Source: Flammeovirgaceae bacterium (GTDB taxonomy: Bacteria; Bacteroidota; Bacteroidia; Cytophagales; Cyclobacteriaceae). From it: DNA of 12,506 nt. The stretch lies in NCBI GenBank assembly GCA_003229495.1, contig QIEB01000273.1, positions 1 to 12,506 on the forward strand, written 5' to 3'. Shown in pieces: positions 7,412-12,506 of the stretch; position 1 is the stretch's first letter; the number at the start of each line of letters is the position of its first letter. Under the pieces are notes generated by a model. The model ran no database searches and was not told the origin of the DNA. It saw nothing but the letters and a program-made list of their open reading frames with translations. The position numbers and the translations under genes were made by a program.

Positions 7412-8668
7412 TTATTCTTTCTCAAATACTACCTCTCCACCTACCAGGGTCTTCTTTACCTCCAGTGATCCCTCCTGGAATTCAAACAAGATCAAATCCG
7501 CCCGCTTGCCCACTGCTATCTCACCCCTATCATGCAAACTCAATAGTCGCGCAGGGTTTTTGGTGGCCATGTTAATGGCTTCTCCCAGTGTACATCCGGT
7601 GAACTTGATTACATTCTCAATACCACGTGTAATGAGGAATGAAGCTCCAGCAAGTACATTTTCAGAAAGCAACATGATGGCGCCTTCTTCAGTCATAACC
7701 AATTCCTGACCGAAATCCTGGTAGCGCCCCGGAGGCATTCCAGCCAAACGGGTAAGATCGGAGACCAATATCGTGTTTTCAGGGCCCTTGGTCTTGAAAA
7801 ATGTTCTGACCTCTTCCCTGGTCAAATGAAATCCATCTACAATGATGCTGGCGGTCAAGCGATCATCCGCTAATTGCGGCCATAGTGGATTATGATGACG
7901 GTGAATGGTATTGGCACAGCCGTTTCCTAAATGAGTAGATACTGTAGCCCCCATTTCTATGGCTTTATTAATATCAGGTGTCAAAGCTGCGGCATGACCA
8001 ATGGCCACTACAATATCCTTTTCGCGACACTTACGAATAAACTCCATGGCCCCTTCAAGCTCAGGAGCAATGGTAACTTCTTTAATTCTGTTACCTGAAG
8101 CGCTGTACCATTTTTCGAACTCTTCCCAATCCGGGTCTCTGACCCACTCAAGATTGTGTGCACCTCTATAACCGGCCTCAGGGGAAATAAAAGGTCCTTC
8201 AAGATGAAATCCCACTATCGATTGCGCGAAATAACTATCTTCAAGCAATTGATTGAGGTTTTCAAAACTCTTTAACAACATTTCATAGGTATGAGTGGTG
8301 AGGGTTGGCAGGTAGGTAGTAATGCCCTTGGACCAAAACCCTTCGGTCACCTCTTTTAACGCCTCGGCATCCAGATCGCCTCCCACAAATGAATGGGATA
8401 GATACCCGTTTACCTGGTGATCAATTAATCCTGGGGCCAGTATTAGGGCGGTACTGGTTTCAAGACTTTCAGGCCTGTTAATTTCGCTGATATTGCCCTC
8501 TATTATTACTACCTGAATGGGAAGTCCATCTTCATAGTATAAGCCTTCAATCACTGATTTTTCCCTATCCTCATCCATGGATTCGGTCGACTTTTTGCAG
8601 CATATTAGAATAATCGAAATAAAAAGTGGCAAATAAAACTTATGACCAGGCAAATTTTTTAAAGACAT
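7412..8668 (-). CDS. NagA-family amidohydrolase (N-acetylglucosamine-6-phosphate deacetylase-like) with apparent lipoprotein signal
   Basis: NagA removes acetate from GlcNAc-6-phosphate. This protein has 418 residues. Compared from memory with E. coli NagA, the key positions line up at matching spacing: Gln85/Asn87 (Q59/N61), metal ligand Glu157 in HLEGPF (E131), His225 in GHAAA (H195), His246 in THLGN (H216) and catalytic Asp304 in LVSD (D273). The phosphate-contact equivalents Asn249, Arg257 and His281 are also present. The C-terminus has the usual NPARLL...RGEIAVGKRADL block. The odd part is residues 1-30: a basic start, a hydrophobic core, then LICCKKSTES, which looks like a Bacteroidota lipoprotein signal with Cys23 or Cys24 lipidated. 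Family members act in the cytosol. An internal ATG at 8578 (Met31) would give a normal 388-residue cytosolic enzyme. Neither start has a clear ribosome-binding site. Family is confident; location and true substrate are open. Confidence 0.87.
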   Translation of the reverse strand: MSLKNLPGHKFYLPLFISIILICCKKSTESMDEDREKSVIEGLYYEDGLPIQVVIIEGNISEINRPESLETSTALILAPGLIDHQVNGYLSHSFVGGDLDAEALKEVTEGFWSKGITTYLPTLTTHTYEMLLKSFENLNQLLEDSYFAQSIVGFHLEGPFISPEAGYRGAHNLEWVRDPDWEEFEKWYSASGNRIKEVTIAPELEGAMEFIRKCREKDIVVAIGHAAALTPDINKAIEMGATVSTHLGNGCANTIHRHHNPLWPQLADDRLTASIIVDGFHLTREEVRTFFKTKGPENTILVSDLTRLAGMPPGRYQDFGQELVMTEEGAIMLLSENVLAGASFLITRGIENVIKFTGCTLGEAINMATKNPARLLSLHDRGEIAVGKRADLILFEFQEGSLEVKKTLVGGEVVFEKE

Positions 8669-8719
8669 AGAAATTCTATTTTATAGTTAAAACTTGTAAC
8701 ATCTAAGATATCTAAAGAT
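8669..8719 (-). other. AT-rich 51-bp gap before the NagA-like gene
   Basis: This is the largest gap in the minus-strand train. It is strongly AT-rich and holds the 8-bp palindrome AGATATCT (8706-8713). I see no match to the Bacteroidota promoter pattern (TTTG about 19-21 bases before TAnnTTTG); a TATAAAAT stretch occurs near the start of the next gene but lacks a partner. Read-through from the PQQ gene is the simpler reading, but a weak internal promoter cannot be excluded. Confidence 0.35.
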
Positions 8720-10885
8720 TTAGTCAGGTAAAGCAAAACAGTAGAACTTATCGCCGGGCTTTGTTTCTGGCTTACCCCCTCCACCTGCAGCAATTACTAC
8801 AAATTGCCGTCCATCTACTGAGTAAGTAGCCGGCGTGGCATAGCCCCCAGCTTCCATTTGAAACTCCCAAAGTAGTTCACCGGTATCCTTGTCATAGGCA
8901 TGCATGCGTTCGTCCATACTACCGCCGATAAAGATCAGTCCTCCTTTGGTTACTATTGGCCCTCCCATGTTAAATGTTCCCGTTGGCGGCAGTCCCCGGG
9001 CTTCCAATTCAGGGTAAGTACCTAATGGAACCTGCCAGTTTATTTTCCCTTCATTTAGGTCTATGGAACTAAGGGTTCCCCATGGGGGAGCATTAGCTGG
9101 GAAGCCCTCATGGTCTTTCAAAGGATTATGTCCGGTAGCCACATATGGGGCATAAGAGGAAAGGGTAAAATTGGCCTCGGTGGTATCAATCATAACATCC
9201 CTGCCCTCTTTCCAAAGGAAAGCTATTATTGCTTGTTTTTCAGTACTTGAAAGTAATGCAAATTTCGGCATTTGTCCTTTGCCTTGATTTAATAGCTGAA
9301 GTACATCTTCCTTGGTACCTGCCTGTTTGCCACTGGTAATGTTTTGTAATGATGGTGCCATGTTGCCATTGGGATTTCCCTGTCCGTGACACCAGGAGCA
9401 TAGCGTTTGATAAAGTCCCTGTCCAAGCTGGTACTGTGAAAGCTTTTTGTTTGGTTTTGTCCTGACCATCGAGATCCATTCCACCTCATTACTACAATTC
9501 ACTATTAGTTTTTGGGTCACCGGATCAAATGCTGCACCTCCCCAATCGGTTCCGCCATTGAACTGTGGCATGATCACCGTACCATCGGTTCCAGGGGGAG
9601 TGAAAATATCTCCCAGCTTCATATTTTGTACTTGCTCCTCTATAGCTAGTGTTGCTTCAGGACTTAGATTAGTCAAATCGTCCAGGTAAAATGATTGTTT
9701 GGCATATCTCAGTGACTTCGGAGGAAAGGGTTGGGTTGGCCAGCTTTTCTCCCCGGGGATATTTGACTGCGGAACTGGTCTTTCCTCAACCGGATACAAC
9801 GGTTCACCAGTTTCCCTATCAAGAACAAACAAATGTCCCATTTTGGTGGCCTGGGCTACCGCATCGATTTCCCTGCCATCTTTCTGAATAGTTACCAGGT
9901 TTGGCTGGCAGGGAATATCATAGTCCCAAATATCATGATGGACCACCTGGTAATGCCAGACCCGCTCGCCGGTTTCAGCATTTAGTGCCAGAATACTATT
10001 TCCGAACAAGTTCTTTCCTATTCTATCACCACCCCAATGATCATATGTAGGCGAACCGGTACCGCAAAATACCATCCCACGATCATAATCAACAGTAAAC
10101 CCTCCCCACGAATTCGCACCACCTGATCTTTTCCAGGCGTCTTCAGGCCATGTTTCATACCCAAATTCTCCAGGATGTGGTATGGTGTGAAATATCCACT
10201 CAATATCCCCGGTCCGTACATTATAGGCCCGAATATGGCCTGGTGGAGCAGGAGTTGGACCTTCACCCAAAGCTGAACCCAGAATCAACAGATCTTTGTA
10301 AACAATTCCCGGTGTTCTAGCAGTAACCCGTAAAGAACTTACGTCTCTTCCCAGCCCCATATGAAGGTCCACTGTTCCGGAATCACCAAAAGATTGGATC
10401 AAATCACCACTTTTCGGATCCAGGCAATACAGGTTTGAGCCAGCCACATAAAACAGACGCGCCTCTACTCCATCAGACCAATAAGTAACTCCTCTGCTTA
10501 CCCCATGACCGCCTTTCCGGTAATCCGGATCAAAAACCCAAAGCTCTTCACCCGTCGACGCTTGTAATGCTATTAGTCTTAAACCCGGGGTTGTTATGAA
10601 CATTTTATTACCAACTACGATTGGATTACATTGAATGGTGGATGGAGGAACCTCCCTCATATCACCGGTATGGTAGATCCAAACGGGCTTTAGCTGGTTT
10701 ACATTGTGCTTGTTGATTTGATCCAGTGCCGAATATTTGGTTCCCTGGCGGTCTCCACTATAAACCTGCCAGGTGGTGTATTCTATGACAGGGGGTTTGC
10801 AGCTCATGAATATCACCCAATGCACCAACAAGGATACTTTCAAAAAGGACCTTGTATGATGCATCATGAAAAAATTATTTAGCAT
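8720..10885 (-). CDS. PQQ-dependent dehydrogenase (glucose dehydrogenase type) with embedded cytochrome c domain, lipoprotein
   Basis: A quinoprotein expected to oxidise an aldose or similar alcohol in the periplasm. The ATG at 10885 gives 721 residues; the longest frame starts at TTG 10897, and ATGs at 10867 and 10864 are also possible. The signal ends VIFMSC, predicting lipidation at Cys29. Propeller motifs include YSGDRQGTKYSALDQIN near the start and SWGGFTVDYDRGMVFCGTG. The block HHDIWDYDIP has the catalytic-type Asp321. Lys348 (ATKMGHLFVLD) lies 27 residues later, the same spacing I recall for Asp466-Lys493 of E. coli membrane glucose dehydrogenase. Unlike that enzyme, it lacks five N-terminal membrane helices. 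Instead it carries a heme c site CSWCH (Cys496, Cys499, His500) with a likely distal Met539 in GQMPKF. The propeller resumes afterwards (MGGPIVTKGGLIFIGGS), so the cytochrome is an insertion. No pqq biosynthesis genes are in the window. It begins 19 bp after the lactonase gene. Confidence 0.9.
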   Translation of the reverse strand: MLNNFFMMHHTRSFLKVSLLVHWVIFMSCKPPVIEYTTWQVYSGDRQGTKYSALDQINKHNVNQLKPVWIYHTGDMREVPPSTIQCNPIVVGNKMFITTPGLRLIALQASTGEELWVFDPDYRKGGHGVSRGVTYWSDGVEARLFYVAGSNLYCLDPKSGDLIQSFGDSGTVDLHMGLGRDVSSLRVTARTPGIVYKDLLILGSALGEGPTPAPPGHIRAYNVRTGDIEWIFHTIPHPGEFGYETWPEDAWKRSGGANSWGGFTVDYDRGMVFCGTGSPTYDHWGGDRIGKNLFGNSILALNAETGERVWHYQVVHHDIWDYDIPCQPNLVTIQKDGREIDAVAQATKMGHLFVLDRETGEPLYPVEERPVPQSNIPGEKSWPTQPFPPKSLRYAKQSFYLDDLTNLSPEATLAIEEQVQNMKLGDIFTPPGTDGTVIMPQFNGGTDWGGAAFDPVTQKLIVNCSNEVEWISMVRTKPNKKLSQYQLGQGLYQTLCSWCHGQGNPNGNMAPSLQNITSGKQAGTKEDVLQLLNQGKGQMPKFALLSSTEKQAIIAFLWKEGRDVMIDTTEANFTLSSYAPYVATGHNPLKDHEGFPANAPPWGTLSSIDLNEGKINWQVPLGTYPELEARGLPPTGTFNMGGPIVTKGGLIFIGGSMDERMHAYDKDTGELLWEFQMEAGGYATPATYSVDGRQFVVIAAGGGGKPETKPGDKFYCFALPD
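9386..9400 (-). other. Heme c attachment motif CXXCH inside the PQQ dehydrogenase
   Basis: The five codons encode C-S-W-C-H, the covalent heme c site. It is followed by G-Q-G and, about 40 residues on, a methionine in GQMPKF that fits the sixth iron ligand. This supports a full class I-type cytochrome domain of about 85 residues lodged between propeller segments. Heme attachment requires export and a cytochrome c maturation system. Confidence 0.85.
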
Positions 10886-10904
10886 TGAAATTGACAATTG
10901 GCTA

Positions 10905-12023
10905 CTACTTGCTGGGATAAAATACCAAGCAGCTGGGATTTGGAAGATCTACTGAAGTAATGTACTTTTTGATCAGCCCGGATGGTCCCAGTTTCAATAG
11001 CGCCACTTTGTTCGACCTTAGGTTGCCGGCTAATATAAAATCACCGGAAGGCGTAACATTAAAATCCCTGACCCAGCCGAGATTGGTACCAAAATTCTGG
11101 GCCATGGTTACCCTACCCTGATCACCTATTTCAAACATGGAGATGCTGCCTGACCCTCTATTCGAGCTATAAATATATTTCCCGCTGGGATGAATACGGA
11201 CGGCAGCGGCAGAGCTTGTGCCCTGAAAATCATCTGGCAGGGTGCTGACAATGTTTATTATTTCAAATGATCCGTTTTCATATTTAACAGAGGCCAGCGT
11301 TGAACTCAGTTCATTTAAAACATAAATCCATTTATTATTAGGATGGAATTCCAGATGTCTTGGCCCTGACCCTGCTGGTAACTCAATATATGGCTGGCTT
11401 TTGTGTGTTTGCATCTTACCCTGATTGTCAATTCTGTGGATCATTACCTTATCAGTACCCAGGTCAGCTGTTAATACAAATTGATTGTCAATGGTGGTGT
11501 TTATATAGTGGGCATGAGGGCTTTCCTGACGTTTCTGATTGACACTATTACCAGTAAATTGTTCAAAGTATTGATTACTCCCGAGATCACCGTTCGGTTG
11601 GATTGAATACTGGGCAATACTACCACTGGTGTAGTTAGCGGTATACAAGCTTTTACCATCCCTCCCTACCGCAATATGGCAGGGATTCAAACCTTTACTG
11701 GAAACTTCGCCGATCTTTTCTAACTCTTCGCCATCATTCAGCACTCGAAACGCCCTTAGTGTATGTTGATCGGCACCTTTGGAGGCTGTACTAACGGTAT
11801 AAAGAACGTTTTCGCTTAGTACCAGGTATCCTGGCCTTTCCCCCGCTTTGAATTTCCTGACAATTTTTAGGGTCTCATTTTTCTCGTCCAACTCAATCAG
11901 AGCAACTGATTCGATTTCATCACTATCGGTAGTACCGACAAAGAATAAAGTTTGGGCCCGTAAAGTGGGGCCATAAAGGAGGGTCGATAGAACCACTACC
12001 CGGATTACCAATAAATGCTTCAT
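10905..12023 (-). CDS. Secreted seven-bladed beta-propeller lactonase (6-phosphogluconolactonase/YbhE family)
   Basis: The protein has 372 residues from the ATG at 12023, close to the usual family length plus a signal peptide. Residues 1-23 form an export signal ending LRAQ (A-x-A-like cleavage before Gln). Family hallmarks are spread along the propeller: GLNPCHIAVGRDGKSLYTAN, SPHAHYI...FVLTADLGTDKV, GSGPRHLEFHPNNKWIYVLNE, AAVRIHPSGKYIYSSNRG and FNVTPSGDFILAGN. E. coli YbhE/Pgl hydrolyses 6-phosphogluconolactone in the cytosol. An exported member is more likely to open an unphosphorylated aldonolactone or another sugar lactone. The gene lies 19 bp upstream of the PQQ dehydrogenase, whose expected product is such a lactone, which makes a two-step periplasmic oxidation plausible. 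Some members of this fold have no proven lactonase activity, so the reaction is inferred. Confidence 0.85.
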   Translation of the reverse strand: MKHLLVIRVVVLSTLLYGPTLRAQTLFFVGTTDSDEIESVALIELDEKNETLKIVRKFKAGERPGYLVLSENVLYTVSTASKGADQHTLRAFRVLNDGEELEKIGEVSSKGLNPCHIAVGRDGKSLYTANYTSGSIAQYSIQPNGDLGSNQYFEQFTGNSVNQKRQESPHAHYINTTIDNQFVLTADLGTDKVMIHRIDNQGKMQTHKSQPYIELPAGSGPRHLEFHPNNKWIYVLNELSSTLASVKYENGSFEIINIVSTLPDDFQGTSSAAAVRIHPSGKYIYSSNRGSGSISMFEIGDQGRVTMAQNFGTNLGWVRDFNVTPSGDFILAGNLRSNKVALLKLGPSGLIKKYITSVDLPNPSCLVFYPSK

Positions 12024-12056
12024 GTTAATTCAAGTTTATTCTCAATAAATGTTCGT

Positions 12057-12506
12057 CTATTCAAAAACCAATTCTCCAAAGAATTCTGGCATATGAAACC
12101 TGGGAGTTGGATAATCAACTTTTGACCAGGTGAGCCAATGTGGGTGGGAAGATTTATCTGCACATTTGTAATAGTTTGCCCTCCACACGGTGCCACTTTC
12201 CGGTGATTCCATATTGTAATAATTAGTCAACATTGAAAAGGGTATGGAATACTCTAAATACCATGTAGTGCTTTCCTGGATCTCATTTTGGACCAACCGG
12301 GGCATAGAATGAGCGACTTTCATTTGATTAATATCATCTTCAGTGATATTTATAGATCCCTGTTTTGTAAAATCCTGATGATGAAATAGCATAGTACCCC
12401 CGCTATTCATCTCCAGGTTGAAGTATTCAGTACCTCCTAAACTATCAGGTATGAAAAAAAACTCCACACAGCTATCACGAAATACCGGATCCTGATGCTC
12501 TTCTGC
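12057..12506 (-). CDS. CBM9-like carbohydrate-binding protein, 5' truncated by the window edge
   Basis: The frame is open to the last base, and the in-frame GTG at 12467 is an internal valine codon, not a start. The 149 residues present read from AEEHQDPVFRDSCVEFFF to FFGELVFE and end with TAG. This matches the C-terminal two thirds of the 'carbohydrate-binding family 9-like' proteins common in Bacteroidota: the DSCVEFFF block, EYFNLEMNSGGTML, a central WYLEYSIPFSML strand pair, WRANYYKCAD and the closing HWLTWSKVDYPTPRFHMPEFFG. The family forms a beta-sandwich related to CBM9 and is usually exported. The missing N-terminus would tell whether it is a stand-alone binding protein or the tail of a larger enzyme. 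It is the first gene seen in the minus-strand train, 33 bp before the lactonase, and suggests that the operon handles a polysaccharide or oligosaccharide. Confidence 0.85.
   Translation of the reverse strand, partial: AEEHQDPVFRDSCVEFFFIPDSLGGTEYFNLEMNSGGTMLFHHQDFTKQGSINITEDDINQMKVAHSMPRLVQNEIQESTTWYLEYSIPFSMLTNYYNMESPESGTVWRANYYKCADKSSHPHWLTWSKVDYPTPRFHMPEFFGELVFE

Noticed and set aside
7399..7425. TTG start at 7425 for the TonB receptor
   Set aside because: It would overlap the NagA-like gene and put nine polar residues before the signal peptide; ATGs at 7398 and 7389 give a normal signal.
9240..9891. Several open frames of 60-80 codons on both strands within the PQQ gene
   Set aside because: They lie wholly inside a well-conserved coding region, have no recognisable protein features, and are shadows of its codon pattern.
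10895..10897. TTG start for the PQQ dehydrogenase
   Set aside because: ATGs at 10885 and 10867 lie just downstream and keep the whole lipoprotein signal.
12035..12049. Small inverted repeat TTTATT-CTC-AATAAA between the CBM9-like and lactonase genes
   Set aside because: The stem is six A/T pairs only with no T-run of terminator type; too weak to call a terminator or operator.

Overview
The window looks like chromosomal DNA from a member of the Bacteroidota, probably Cytophagales-like. The evidence is a TonB-dependent receptor with an N-terminal STN domain and a carboxypeptidase-regulatory-like domain, a DUF4249 lipoprotein, an MG2/plug protein, a CBM9-like protein, Bacteroidota-style lipoprotein signals, AT-rich gaps and the absence of Shine-Dalgarno sequences. 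I found no rRNA, tRNA, CRISPR array, insertion sequence or phage gene. No gene-free stretch exceeds about 50 bases.

Layout. At the left edge, on the plus strand, is the C-terminal three quarters of a DUF5009/COG4299 (NagX-like) multispanning membrane protein; its start lies before base 1. It converges on a long minus-strand gene train that fills the rest of the window. In transcription order (right to left) the train is: a CBM9-like carbohydrate-binding protein cut by the right edge; a secreted 6-phosphogluconolactonase-type beta-propeller lactonase; a lipoprotein PQQ-dependent dehydrogenase of the glucose dehydrogenase type with an embedded c-type cytochrome; a NagA-type (N-acetylglucosamine-6-phosphate deacetylase family) amidohydrolase with an apparent lipoprotein signal; a TonB-dependent receptor; a DUF4249 lipoprotein; a secreted MG2-like protein with a TonB-plug-like domain but no barrel; and a small unrecognised secreted protein. 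Gaps are 33, 19, 51 and 13 bp, followed by a 1-bp overlap, a 7-bp gap and a 4-bp overlap. This is consistent with one operon whose promoter lies off the right edge.

How the genes may work together (inference). The right half (CBM9-like, lactonase, PQQ dehydrogenase-cytochrome) reads as a cell-envelope sugar-binding and sugar-oxidation module: aldose to aldonolactone by the quinoprotein, lactone to aldonic acid by the lactonase, electrons to the fused cytochrome c. The left half (receptor, DUF4249, MG2-plug, small secreted protein) reads as an outer-membrane uptake or surface module. The NagA-like gene sits between them, and the convergent NagX-like gene adds a second amino-sugar-linked family. 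An envelope system acting on amino sugars or oligosaccharide ends is a reasonable hypothesis, but the substrate cannot be read from sequence. The individual families are known; the combination is what deserves attention.

Several starts were moved from the longest open frame. The longest frames of the receptor, the DUF4249 protein and the PQQ enzyme begin with TTG, and that of the MG2 protein begins with GTG inside the upstream gene. Nearby ATG codons give cleaner signal peptides and junctions.
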